This document shows, one piece after another, positions 1 through 8,227 of a stretch of 18,014 bases of DNA (position 1 is its first letter; each line of letters begins with the position of its first letter). The translations under genes and the position numbers were made by a program. The stretch comes from REEB506 sp040381035 (lineage in GTDB: Bacteria > Pseudomonadota > Alphaproteobacteria > Caulobacterales > Aquidulcibacteraceae): the NCBI GenBank assembly GCA_040381035.1, contig JBEIHY010000068.1, positions 1-18,014 of the forward strand. Reading direction: 5' to 3'. The notes under the pieces are model-generated. The model was not told the DNA's origin, did no database searches, and saw only the letters and a list, made by a program, of their open reading frames with translations.

Positions 1-34
1 GAATTGAGTCGGCTTCATCATCGGTTTTCTCCAT
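1..34 (-). CDS. Possible 5' end of a gene running off the left edge
   Basis: A minus-strand ATG at position 34 opens a frame read as MEKTDDEADSI that stays open to the window edge. A weak Shine-Dalgarno-like GGGTGA lies a few bases upstream. Eleven codons are too few to name a product or to prove coding. It would lie downstream of, and in the same direction as, the fusion regulator that ends at 128. Confidence 0.22.
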   Translation of the reverse strand, partial: MEKTDDEADSI

Positions 35-59
35 GCGATCACCCGAGCGAATTTCTTGC

Positions 60-83
60 GCCTTTCAAGCGCGCTTGAAGGCC
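60..83. terminator. Palindromic hairpin downstream of the fusion regulator
   Basis: Positions 64-79 are a perfect 16-bp palindrome (TTCAAGCGCGCTTGAA), extended by a G-U pair and a further C-G pair. It lies 50-70 bases past the stop codon of the minus-strand gene ending at 128. No T-run follows on either strand, so intrinsic termination is only a possibility; a protein-binding palindrome is the alternative. Confidence 0.3.
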
Positions 84-127
84 GGCGTTCGCGGTAGTGA
101 GGAGAAAGATTACGGGTTCCTAATGCA

Positions 128-1915
128 TCAATCTATTCCCACTAGTGGTGATGCGCTGTCGCCACAGGGCGGACGCGATCCTCCTGCGTCGGCCACAGCG
201 TCCAGCATCGCTCGCCAATGGCTGTAGAACAGGTAGTGCCCGGCATCGGCCAACTCGATCAGCTGCGTTTGCGGCACGGCTTCTGCGAAGCGCCGGGCAA
301 GGACCGGCGGGGCGACGCGATCTTGTGCGCCATAGACCAGCGTCAATGGGCACGCCAGCGCGCGGGCCTCCTCCGTTAGGTCAAGCTGCATCTGGGCGAA
401 CTCGCGGCAATAGACCTCCGGTCCCTGGCGCAAGCCAAATGTCACCCCATGGCCGATCAGGTGCAGCACGTCCGGATCATTAAGGGCGGCCACATCCGGC
501 GGGCTTTCCTGCGCTGCATTCACGAGGAAGCCACGCGGGCCGCTTTTGTTGAAGTGCTGAAGAATGGCGCCGATTATCAGCCGCGCGGCGCCCGGCAAAT
601 GGCGAAGAACAAGCGCAAAAGCGCGATGATTGGGCGAAACCTCGTTGAGCCATTCGTTGCGCCAAATCGGCCCGCGGCTGACCATCACGATCGCATCCAC
701 ACGCTCTGGATAGCGGCTGGCAAACCGGATGGCGAGCGCCGCGCCGGCGGCGTGGCCGATGATCCGAACGCGGATAATCCCCAGGTGGTCGAGGAGCGCC
801 GCCATGTCATCCGCCGCCTGATCAAACAGCGCTTGCGCGTCGCCTTCAGGGGCGGGGTCTGAATAGGCGTGGCCGGCGCGCAGCGGAGAAATGATGCTGA
901 GGCCTTTTGCGTCGGCATACCGATACGCCGCCGCCGTCAACTGGGCGCCATAGCCCAGCGTATGCAACACCAGCACCGGCGCGCCCCGCGCCGCGCCCTG
1001 GCGCAGAAAGTCAAACCGGCGCCCGTCGCTGAGGCGCATCGTGTCGGTCCAGGGCGCCGCCGCCGCTGGTTGGCCCGCCGCCGCCGCGCTGCCCTCCGGC
1101 GCATAAATCCCATACGCCAAGGCGCACAGAAGCCGCATCAAGATCTGCAAATCCCGCGCGCCGGTTTTAGCCTTGATGGATTTGATCTGCGCCCGGATCG
1201 TTTCCAGCGAGACGCGCCGTGAGGCGGCGATCTCATCGAGGCTGACGCCTTGAACAAACCGCACCGCCACCAGCGCTTCGGCTTCGGTCAGGCCAAAGAC
1301 CGCGCGCGCCTGAGCGGCCAGCGTGTCATCGATCGCCAGATCAGCCAGCATCAAAAGCCACACCGGCCCGCTCCAAGCGTCAACCGCGCGGGCGCCGGCG
1401 CGCTTGACCACCGCAGCCTGCGGCGCCTTTCCGGAGGGCTTGAGCTTGATCGGCACGGCGGAGATATCATCGGCTTCAGGGATGGCGCCAGCAGCCTGAT
1501 GAAGTGCGTCCGCCTGCGATGCGCCGCCGCCAAGATGGGCGAGATTTTTGCCTTCCCAGCCGGCGCGGCGCGCGGCGCCATTCATCAGCAGGATCGCGCC
1601 CGTCGCATCAAACGCGAGTGCGGGGCTGGCGATCCGCTCCAGCACCTCGCCCAGCCAGGCTTGGCCCGACAGGCCAGCGCCAAAAGCAGACTGGATCTGT
1701 TGCGCCAGAGCAACGTGGCGCTCAACCTCCGGCGGCAGCGACAGCAAAGCGGTTTCGGGCGCCGCCAAAGAGCTTGCCGGGTTTGCCGCGATCGCCTTGA
1801 GAAGATCGAGCACTTGCTCTTCCAGATCGCCGATAATGCTGTCGATACTGCGGGACAAGACCGTGGAGGCGTAGATGGTCTCGACCAGCGTGGGCCCGAT
1901 TTCGCCGTTCTTCAA
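128..1915 (-). CDS. PAS-like / LuxR-HTH / alpha-beta hydrolase fusion regulator with degenerate nucleophile
   Basis: This 595-residue protein looks like a one-component regulator. Residues ~85-125 resemble a PAS domain (IASPALAFDATGAILLMNG). Residues ~205-265 form a LuxR-type helix-turn-helix (FGLTEAEA... then SLDEIAASRRVSLETIRAQ). Residues ~295-575 form an alpha/beta-hydrolase fold with candidate acid Asp532 (VYGAQD) and His560 (DAGH). The nucleophile elbow reads GHAAG (387-391), so the usual Ser of GxSxG is Ala389, and the lid may bind rather than hydrolyse a ligand. The start is TTG, chosen for the GAGGGG Shine-Dalgarno seven bases upstream. The DNA-binding domain sits in the middle, unlike typical LuxR proteins where it is C-terminal. 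Its ligand and targets are unknown; the neighbouring transporter and amidohydrolase are candidates. Confidence 0.85.
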   Translation of the reverse strand: MKNGEIGPTLVETIYASTVLSRSIDSIIGDLEEQVLDLLKAIAANPASSLAAPETALLSLPPEVERHVALAQQIQSAFGAGLSGQAWLGEVLERIASPALAFDATGAILLMNGAARRAGWEGKNLAHLGGGASQADALHQAAGAIPEADDISAVPIKLKPSGKAPQAAVVKRAGARAVDAWSGPVWLLMLADLAIDDTLAAQARAVFGLTEAEALVAVRFVQGVSLDEIAASRRVSLETIRAQIKSIKAKTGARDLQILMRLLCALAYGIYAPEGSAAAAGQPAAAAPWTDTMRLSDGRRFDFLRQGAARGAPVLVLHTLGYGAQLTAAAYRYADAKGLSIISPLRAGHAYSDPAPEGDAQALFDQAADDMAALLDHLGIIRVRIIGHAAGAALAIRFASRYPERVDAIVMVSRGPIWRNEWLNEVSPNHRAFALVLRHLPGAARLIIGAILQHFNKSGPRGFLVNAAQESPPDVAALNDPDVLHLIGHGVTFGLRQGPEVYCREFAQMQLDLTEEARALACPLTLVYGAQDRVAPPVLARRFAEAVPQTQLIELADAGHYLFYSHWRAMLDAVADAGGSRPPCGDSASPLVGID

Positions 1916-2268
1916 CCCAATGCCCCTCTCTGTTTCGCGTTCAGATTAGGTCACCGGTCGCCTCGTTCGCAAGGCGCAACACGGCCGCGGCGGCTGCCGG
2001 CGCGAAGGAATTGGCGCTTAGGACATTTCCGTCGTCGAGCGATCCGGCCGCAGATCGCCGAGCACCTACGCGAGCTGGATTTTGCCGTTCCGCGCCGTTG
2101 CGCCGGTAAGCCTGCAAATGGTTCCGGCAATTGCTCAGCGCTTGCCGCTTCGGGAAGCAAATGTGGGAACCGGAACACTCGCTGCCCATTTCAACCGCAC
2201 AACTCAATTCGCAGCTATCGCCAGCCACTTCCCGCAACGGATGTTTGCTCAGGCCCGATCGAGCATGA
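1916..2268. other. 353-bp intergenic stretch, no gene recognised
   Basis: This lies between the stop of the GPH-type transporter and the start of the fusion regulator, both on the minus strand. A minus-strand frame (1941-2291) is open but overlaps the transporter end, shows no recognisable domain and is rich in Cys, Arg and Ser in a way typical of shadow frames. The only regulatory element I can point to is the GAGGGG Shine-Dalgarno just before 1915. The length suggests the regulator has its own promoter here. Confidence 0.4.
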
Positions 2269-3624
2269 TTACCCCGCGTCGCGCTTTGCAAGCTCTAAAC
2301 GGATGGCGTCGTGGGCGGGTTTGTCGAGATTATAGCCGGCGATGACGATCGCACCGAGGACACTTAAAGCGGCCGGCGCCACTGCAAATCCCATGGCCAG
2401 CGCAAATAGCGCTTCAGGCGAATTCTCTGCGCCCAGATCGGCGCGAAATCCGTTCAGCTGGAGTGCGCTGGTGGCCCCAATCACGGCCGAGGCGGTTCCG
2501 ATTTTGAGGGCGCCGTTCAAAATGCCAAACATCAGCCCGCTGCGGTCCACGCCGCTGATCAAACGCTCTTCGTCGGCCAGGTCGCCCATCATGGCGCGCA
2601 ACAGAATTGGCCCGGCCGTGAAAGGAAGGCCCGCGATCGCCATCGCGGCCGCGCTCCAGATCAGACCGCTTGGCGCAACCAGGGCCGAGATTTGCAATAG
2701 GGCGTAGGCGATGGCGGCAACCGCCAAAGCGCGGTGCTTGCCTAGCTTACGCCCGAGCGCTGTCCACAGCGGCACGCCGGCGAGCGCGCCCAGAAAATAG
2801 AGCAGAAGAAACAGCGCAGCGACGGTCCGATCGTAGCCGCCAATCGCGTCAAAATAGAAGAAGAACAATGTCCCAGCAACAATCGGTCCGGCATTGACAA
2901 AGATGTCTGCCACGAGCAACCGCAGCACCGATGGGCGCCGCAAAAGGTCAAGATAATGCCGCATGCTGGACCGGCCGGCATTGGGCGTGCACGCCGGTTC
3001 AGCGACCGCTGATAATGCAAGAACGATCGCAACCGGCATTGAGAGAATAACAAACCAGCCGATCGCCTGGACGCCAGCGGCGTGGTCGCGGCCGAAGCCA
3101 TAGGTCATCAGCGGCGGCAGCGTCAAAACGATCAAGATGCCGAGCATCCCGAAAGCGTTCCACCATCCGAAAATCTGCGCCCGCTGGTGATATTCCGGGG
3201 CAATCCGCGCCGCCCATGTCACATGCGCCATCGACGCCATCGATTGGCCGACAAATCCGACAATGAGCCACAGCAGAATATAGCCGACGCCAATTCCGGG
3301 TTGCGCCATGAACAGCATCCACAACGCGACAACAGCGATGGGCAGTCCAGCAATCAACCACGGCCGATAGCGGCCAAACCGCGTATTGGTTTTGTCGACC
3401 AAAAAGCCCAGCATCGGGTCAAGCCACAGATCGACGAGGCGAACCGCGGCAAACGCGAACCCGATGGCGCCGAGCCCGACGCCGAGATCGGTGGCATAAT
3501 AGTTCGGCAGATAAAGCGTCACTGGCATCAGCATCGCCGCGACCGGGATGCACGGCGCCGCAAACGCCGCGAGCCGCCAAGCCGGCAGCTGACCCTGGAT
3601 GGGGCTGTTTGTGTCTTTGGACAT
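2269..3624 (-). CDS. MFS transporter, GPH (glycoside-pentoside-hexuronide:cation symporter) type
   Basis: A 451-residue inner-membrane protein with about twelve hydrophobic segments. After the first helices it carries the GPH signature, here DLWLDPMLGFLVDKTNTRFG then RYRPWL, and the usual length of about 450. The family couples uptake of sugars or glycosides to cations, but many alphaproteobacterial members sit in catabolic clusters with other substrates, so the solute is unknown. The start at 3624 (MSKDTNSPIQG) is preferred because a GAGGGGG Shine-Dalgarno lies just upstream. The frame is open to 3810, but that extension is hydrophilic and overlaps the divergent gene. It is divergent from the interrupted amidohydrolase across 185 bp, suggesting shared control. 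Confidence 0.85.
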   Translation of the reverse strand: MSKDTNSPIQGQLPAWRLAAFAAPCIPVAAMLMPVTLYLPNYYATDLGVGLGAIGFAFAAVRLVDLWLDPMLGFLVDKTNTRFGRYRPWLIAGLPIAVVALWMLFMAQPGIGVGYILLWLIVGFVGQSMASMAHVTWAARIAPEYHQRAQIFGWWNAFGMLGILIVLTLPPLMTYGFGRDHAAGVQAIGWFVILSMPVAIVLALSAVAEPACTPNAGRSSMRHYLDLLRRPSVLRLLVADIFVNAGPIVAGTLFFFYFDAIGGYDRTVAALFLLLYFLGALAGVPLWTALGRKLGKHRALAVAAIAYALLQISALVAPSGLIWSAAAMAIAGLPFTAGPILLRAMMGDLADEERLISGVDRSGLMFGILNGALKIGTASAVIGATSALQLNGFRADLGAENSPEALFALAMGFAVAPAALSVLGAIVIAGYNLDKPAHDAIRLELAKRDAG

Positions 3625-3809
3625 CGCGCGCCCCCTCGTTTCAAAGCCAGCCTCAGTGAAAGCTGCGCGGGCGTCAATGGCCCCAAACTTGAGGGGCGAC
3701 GAATGCGCAGGCGCGCTCGAGCTGGATTTCTGGAAGACGATTTGTCGCTCCAGTTTAAAACGGGGCTCATCCGGTAGACGGCGGCACTCTTTGCCACCAT
3801 CGTTGGGCA

Positions 3810-4916
3810 ATGAGCACAGTTCTTCACGCCGTCCATGGCCGCATCATCGACCTTGACGCCCACCTGCAAGTGCCCGCCTCGCAATGGGGCGCGGTGTTTG
3901 GTGAAGCCACAGCCCAGTTTGGCAAACAATTCATCGGGAATGCCTTCTTCGACGACACCGCCGAGCCGGAGCTTTCGATTGAAACGGCGTGGCGAAAGAA
4001 GGGCTCTGCGGCGCCGGGGGCGGCCACACCGGAAGGCCGGCTCGCGACCATGGATGTCATGGGAATTGAGCGCCAACTGATATTTCCGCAGATGGTGTTG
4101 GCGCTGCCGGCCTGGTCGGACCATCCTGGCGCCGGCAAAGTGCTGCGCGAGTATAACGACGCCGTGCTGCGCTGGACCAAAGTGGGAAACGGTCGCCTAC
4201 GCCCTACTGCTTTGCTCAACCTAACCACGATTGACGGCGCCATCGCTGAAGCCGAACGCGTGATCGAGGGCGGGGCGCGGGCGGTCTTTATTCAAGACGG
4301 CATCGCGCCCGGTGGGTATTCGCCCGCCGCGCCGGAACTTGATCCGCTCTGGGCCTTGCTGGCGCACGCGCAAGTTCCGCTCACCTTGCATATCGGCGGA
4401 TAACATGGCTTCGCCGCAAGCACTGTGTGGCAAGACACGGCGATTCTGCGGCCGGGTACCTTTTCCAGTGGCGAGCCAGTTGGCCCGCAAATGCTGGCGA
4501 CGATGCACTTGTCGCCACAGAACTATCTCACCAGCATGGTCTTTGGCGGGGTGTTCGATCGGCATCCAGGCTTGCGGGTTGGCGTGATCGAATTGGGCGC
4601 CATGTGGGTGGCGCCGTTTGTCGACCTTCTGGAGAGCAGGTTGGACATCTCGCGTCGCTTGCGCGAAGCGCTGCAACGCCGCCCGCGTGAGATCTTTGTC
4701 GATCAGATCCGCGTCACGCCGCTTTATTGGGAAAAGACGGCACGTCAGATCGAACGCTACGGCATGCCGGAAATCTACGCCTTCTCCACCGACTTCCCGC
4801 ACATCGAAGGCGGCTCCGACCCGATCGGCCAAATGGGCAAGGATATCGCCCCGCTTGGGCCTGATGCGGTTGAAGCTTTCTTCGTCGGCAATGCGGAGCT
4901 GATCTTGCCGGCGTAA
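3810..4916 (+). pseudogene. Amidohydrolase-2 family (TIM-barrel hydrolase/decarboxylase), interrupted by in-frame TAA
   Basis: The frame encodes 368 residues if the TAA at 4401-4403 is read through. The N-terminal part has the metal motif D-x-D-x-H (IIDLDAH, residues 14-18) and an LHIGG strand with His194. The part after the stop has FDRHPGLRVGVIELGAMW and the STDFPHIEGG signature with the conserved Asp near residue 328. Both halves are in one frame with no other disruption, so this is one gene of normal family length with a single nonsense change between IGG and HGF. Relatives (PF04909) include aromatic-acid decarboxylases and lactone or amide hydrolases; the substrate here is unknown. The start is the ATG at 3810, with no clear Shine-Dalgarno. 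It could be a recent pseudogene, a base-call error or, less likely, two separate polypeptides. Confidence 0.82.
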
Positions 4917-4929
4917 AGCCGGGCGCGGG

Positions 4930-5253
4930 CTAGCCAGCGAATTGCTGGATGACGAGAATTGAGCCATCGGCGGAAGACATCGTACGGCTGAGTGTCCGAA
5001 TAGACCTAAAGCCGAACTGAGATGGCGCACCCATCTTTGAATTCAGCACCAGCCGCCCTTTGTGCTGACAGTAGTGCTCGCGCCGCTTGTGCCGGTAAAG
5101 GGCTCGTCCATATCCGAGCTGCGAAATGGCAGAAGTGACGCAGGCGGCTTCGGCGGAAGATGTCGTCCAATGGCGCTTTTCTACCTTGAAGGACTGGGCA
5201 GCGACGCCCGTGATGGCGCGGCAGTGGGCGGCGGCATCCTTCCAGCTACTCAT
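4930..5253 (-). CDS. Hypothetical 107-residue protein
   Basis: I do not recognise this protein. The frame has fairly biased third positions (many GCC, CGC, ATC, CTC) and a GGAAG Shine-Dalgarno-like site about eleven bases before the ATG. It begins 57 bp after the MFS carrier stop on the same strand, so it could be the last gene of that operon. It is basic and contains GRALYRHKRREHYCQHKGR and an internal echo: FKVEKRHWTTSSAEA and FRSIRTLSRTMSSADG. It has no signal peptide or membrane helix. The alternative is a chance frame in a 390-bp gap; nothing better fills the gap. Confidence 0.4.
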   Translation of the reverse strand: MSSWKDAAAHCRAITGVAAQSFKVEKRHWTTSSAEAACVTSAISQLGYGRALYRHKRREHYCQHKGRLVLNSKMGAPSQFGFRSIRTLSRTMSSADGSILVIQQFAG

Positions 5254-5310
5254 CTGGCGCTGGCTTCCGACGCAGCTTTGGATATGAAAAGCCCTTGAAT
5301 GACGCGGCCG

Positions 5311-6642
5311 TCACGCGCTTTCTTCTTCCCAATCTTGCTTCAGTCGTGGCGCCGAGATGAACAACAGTGCGGCGGCGATGAGATAGAACACAGCCCCGCA
5401 GAGGATCGAGTAGCGCAGCGATTCATCGCCGTGCATCGAACGCATAGCGTCCGAAAGTGCGCCGATGATCACGTCGCCGAGCGCAAGACCAACGAAGTTG
5501 TTGATCAACAAAAAAACGGCTGTGGCGGTTGTGCGCATGTTGGGCGGCACGATGTGCTGAAACGCAGAGATCACTGGGCCGATCCAAGCAAGTCCAAGTG
5601 CGGTCGGCGCCAGGAGTGCGAAGAAGATCACAGTCAGCGATGGAGAGAGAATGCCGGCCGCATAAAGCGGCGCCGCGCAAAGAAACGCGATTGCCGGCAC
5701 GAGCGCGTAAGCTGCGCGGTGCTTTTGGCCCAATCGATCGGCGAGCAAGCCGCCGAGAAAGAGCCCAGCCACGCCGCCAACCAGCACAACAAGTCCATAG
5801 AAGTAGCCGGCATAAAGCAATGGCCCGGCGCCCGGCGGGATCATCCAATTGGGAAGGAACGACATGTAGCCGGGCAGCGCGTCGCCATAAGAGCGCACGA
5901 GAAACGCCGGCAGCCAAGCAAACAAGCCATAGCCCATAATCGAGGAGCTCGCCGCGCCAAGCGATAAAGTCCAGAAGGAGCGCTTTGAGGCGAGCTTGGC
6001 CAGAACTTCACGAAAGGTCGCCGGCGTTGGTGGTTTGCCATCGCCATCGTAGCGGCCGCGCGGCGGCTCATGCATGGTGAGCCAGAAGATTGGCGCAAGC
6101 AGTACGCCCAATATGCCGACAATGATGAACGCGGCGCGCCAATCCAGCACGGTTGCGATCACGGCGCCGAACACGATGCCGACAGCGCCGCCCACTGGAA
6201 TACCGAAGGAGTAAATCGCCAGCGCCCGCGCACGCTTGTTGGGCGGGTAATAGTCCGAAATGATCGAATAGGCCGGCGCGATGCCGCCTGCTTCCCCGAT
6301 TCCTACGCCCATGCGCGCAAGAAACAATTGCAGTGTGTTAGCGGCGAGGCCGCAAAGCGCGGTCATGAGGCTCCACACCGCCAGCGAAATCGCAATGATC
6401 CGCACCCGGTTTGACCGGTCCGCCAGCCAGGCGATCGGAACGCCCAGCGTGGAATAGAAGAGCGCGAATGACACCCCCCGCATCACGCCGAGCATTGTAT
6501 CGGAAACGCCAAGCTCTTCCTGGATCGGGATGGCAAGGATACCGATAATCTGGCGATCAATGAAATTGATTGTGTAGACCAGGATAAGCATGGACAAAAC
6601 GAAAGCGCGATAAGCGGCCGTGTCGTTCTTGGGGGTCGTCAT
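5311..6642 (-). CDS. MFS transporter, spinster-like family
   Basis: A 443-residue inner-membrane carrier. Helix 1 reads LSMLILVYTINFIDRQIIGI, a hallmark of spinster-like MFS proteins, followed by the loop WLADRSNRVRI and the helix 4-5 motif MGVGIGEAGGIAPA. About twelve hydrophobic segments are visible. The start at 6642 gives an ATGA overlap with the acyl-CoA synthetase stop (6639-6641), which indicates translational coupling. A start nine codons upstream is possible but lies inside the preceding gene. In this operon it probably moves the acid taken up by the TonB-dependent receptor, or a related metabolite, across the inner membrane. The substrate and direction cannot be read from the sequence. 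Confidence 0.87.
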   Translation of the reverse strand: MTTPKNDTAAYRAFVLSMLILVYTINFIDRQIIGILAIPIQEELGVSDTMLGVMRGVSFALFYSTLGVPIAWLADRSNRVRIIAISLAVWSLMTALCGLAANTLQLFLARMGVGIGEAGGIAPAYSIISDYYPPNKRARALAIYSFGIPVGGAVGIVFGAVIATVLDWRAAFIIVGILGVLLAPIFWLTMHEPPRGRYDGDGKPPTPATFREVLAKLASKRSFWTLSLGAASSSIMGYGLFAWLPAFLVRSYGDALPGYMSFLPNWMIPPGAGPLLYAGYFYGLVVLVGGVAGLFLGGLLADRLGQKHRAAYALVPAIAFLCAAPLYAAGILSPSLTVIFFALLAPTALGLAWIGPVISAFQHIVPPNMRTTATAVFLLINNFVGLALGDVIIGALSDAMRSMHGDESLRYSILCGAVFYLIAAALLFISAPRLKQDWEEESA

Positions 6643-8171
6643 GACTTTTGCGCTCCCGCTTTTTCCCAATAAGGCGCGCTGAGTTCGCGCTTCAGCACCT
6701 TGCCATTGGCGTTGCGCGCCAGCCCATCGCGGAACTCGACCTCCGATAGGCGTTGCTGGCGGCCGAGGCGTTGGTTGGCCCAGTCACGCAATGTCTCGGC
6801 TCCGATCGCATCGGGGCGGCGCAAGACAACAAGCGCCAAGGGCGTTTCGCCCCATTGCGCGCTCGGCACGCCGAACACCGCACAATCAAGCACATCCGGA
6901 TGCGTGGCGAGCACACTTTCGAGATCCGCGGGATAGATGTTCTGCCCGCCGGAGATGATCATGTCTTTCTTCCGGTCGGTCACGTACAAATAACCCTCAG
7001 CGTCAATCCGGCCAATGTCGCCTGAGCGCAACCACCGCCGACCTTCGGGATCGGTCCAGAATGTCTGCGCCGTCGCTGCGGGGTTATTCCAATAGCCATG
7101 CATGGCAAAACGGCTCAGGGCTACGATCTCGCCCGGTTCGCCGGGCGCAGCCGCGCGGTCGCCATCGGCCAGAATGCGAATATCCTCCCCCGGCAAGGGC
7201 CTGCCAACCGAGGCCATTCGGCCCGGCGCCTCTTCTGGCGCGAGCGTCGTGATCAGGCCTTCGGTCGTTCCGTAGAGCTCGGTGACGCCGCACGCGAACG
7301 CGCCGAAGAGCGCTTCCTTGATATGCAACGGCAACGGCGCGCCGCAGCACATCATCGATTGCATCGAAGAGCGATCTGTACCGGTGAAATCCGGGTGATC
7401 GAGCAAGCGCTGATACTGCACGGGAACCAATGATGTGTGCGTGATGTGCGCATCAGCGATCGTGCGCAACGTATCGCCCGCATGGTAAGAAGGGCGGATA
7501 AAGGCAGCGCCGCCGAGCAATAGCGTCGGCAGGAGTCCTGCCCAAGTGATGTTCGAATAAAGGCCGGTGGCGACCAGCAGGCGTGCGCTGCTTGTAAAAC
7601 GCAAGGCGTGGGCGAGATCGTGGGCCCAATCGAGGCGGCCGCCATGGGTGTGGGCGATGCCTTTCGGTTGGCCAGTCGTGCCCGAGGAATAGATGATGTT
7701 GCACACCGCATCGCGCGCGAGGTCGACGCGCGGGTGTGTGTCCGGCTGGTCATCGCGCCAGCATCGATAGCCGGTCCATCCCGGCGCGTCACCATCAACC
7801 AGCCGCAACCGTGCGCGGGTCTCGCTTATGCGGTGGACTTGATCTGCTGTTGCGGCAATGACGCTGATATCGGCGTCCAATAGCATGGCGTTGAGCGCTG
7901 CGTCTGAGACCGTCGGGTTGAGAGGCGCGACGATCGCCCCAGCCGCCATGGCGCCAAACATGATCTCCAGCATCGATGTGTCATTGGCCATGATCACGCC
8001 GATCCGCGCGCCGCCACCGCACCCTGCGGCGATCAAGCCGTTCGCGACCTGATCGACCCGCCGGGCAAAGCAGCGCCAACTCAGCGTTTCGTCTGGCGTT
8101 ACGACGCCAATGGCCGACCCGCGCCACTTCCCGTGCAGGCGCACGATATCTGGAATAAGGGGCTCGCGCAT
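6639..8171 (-). CDS. AMP-forming acyl-CoA synthetase / acid-CoA ligase
   Basis: A 510-residue ANL-superfamily adenylate-forming enzyme, complete by motif. It has the phosphate loop IIYSSGTTGQPKG (159-171), YGTTE (300-304), LRSGDIG (381-387), the hinge region DRKKDMIISGGQNIYP (399-414) and the C-terminal NANGKVLKREL with candidate catalytic Lys491. It should activate a carboxylic acid to its acyl-AMP and then to the CoA thioester in the cytoplasm. Fatty, aromatic, terpenoid or steroid side-chain acids are all possible. It lies 56 bp downstream of the TonB-dependent receptor, across a hairpin, and overlaps the MFS carrier by four bases, so uptake and activation appear co-transcribed. The ATG at 8171 has a weak GGGCGGGA ribosome site. 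Confidence 0.9.
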   Translation of the reverse strand: MREPLIPDIVRLHGKWRGSAIGVVTPDETLSWRCFARRVDQVANGLIAAGCGGGARIGVIMANDTSMLEIMFGAMAAGAIVAPLNPTVSDAALNAMLLDADISVIAATADQVHRISETRARLRLVDGDAPGWTGYRCWRDDQPDTHPRVDLARDAVCNIIYSSGTTGQPKGIAHTHGGRLDWAHDLAHALRFTSSARLLVATGLYSNITWAGLLPTLLLGGAAFIRPSYHAGDTLRTIADAHITHTSLVPVQYQRLLDHPDFTGTDRSSMQSMMCCGAPLPLHIKEALFGAFACGVTELYGTTEGLITTLAPEEAPGRMASVGRPLPGEDIRILADGDRAAAPGEPGEIVALSRFAMHGYWNNPAATAQTFWTDPEGRRWLRSGDIGRIDAEGYLYVTDRKKDMIISGGQNIYPADLESVLATHPDVLDCAVFGVPSAQWGETPLALVVLRRPDAIGAETLRDWANQRLGRQQRLSEVEFRDGLARNANGKVLKRELSAPYWEKAGAQKS

Positions 8172-8193
8172 TCGAACGGTCCCGCCCTACGAG

Positions 8194-8220
8194 CAGGCGT
8201 GGGCATTTCGCCCACGCCTG
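8194..8220. terminator. Perfect 11-bp-stem hairpin between receptor and synthetase genes
   Basis: CAGGCGTGGGC (8194-8204) pairs perfectly with GCCCACGCCTG (8210-8220) around a five-base loop. It starts eight bases after the receptor stop codon, inside the 56-bp gap to the synthetase start. No T-run follows on the minus strand. It could be a leaky terminator or a 3' stabilising stem that lets the receptor message accumulate above that of the downstream enzyme genes. Confidence 0.6.
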
Positions 8221-8227
8221 GCCGAGC

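Noticed and set aside
1250..2335. 361-codon plus-strand open frame
   Set aside because: It is antisense to the fusion regulator for most of its length, is Arg/Gln/Pro-rich and has no domain. It is a GC-driven shadow frame.
3082..3777. 231-codon plus-strand open frame
   Set aside because: It is antisense to the GPH transporter, with a highly basic, low-complexity composition and no motif.
4221..5030. 269-codon minus-strand open frame
   Set aside because: It is antisense to the amidohydrolase gene, whose family motifs are clear in the plus frame on both sides of the stop.
5299..5967. 222-codon plus-strand open frame
   Set aside because: It is antisense to the spinster-like transporter, with a composition typical of a shadow.
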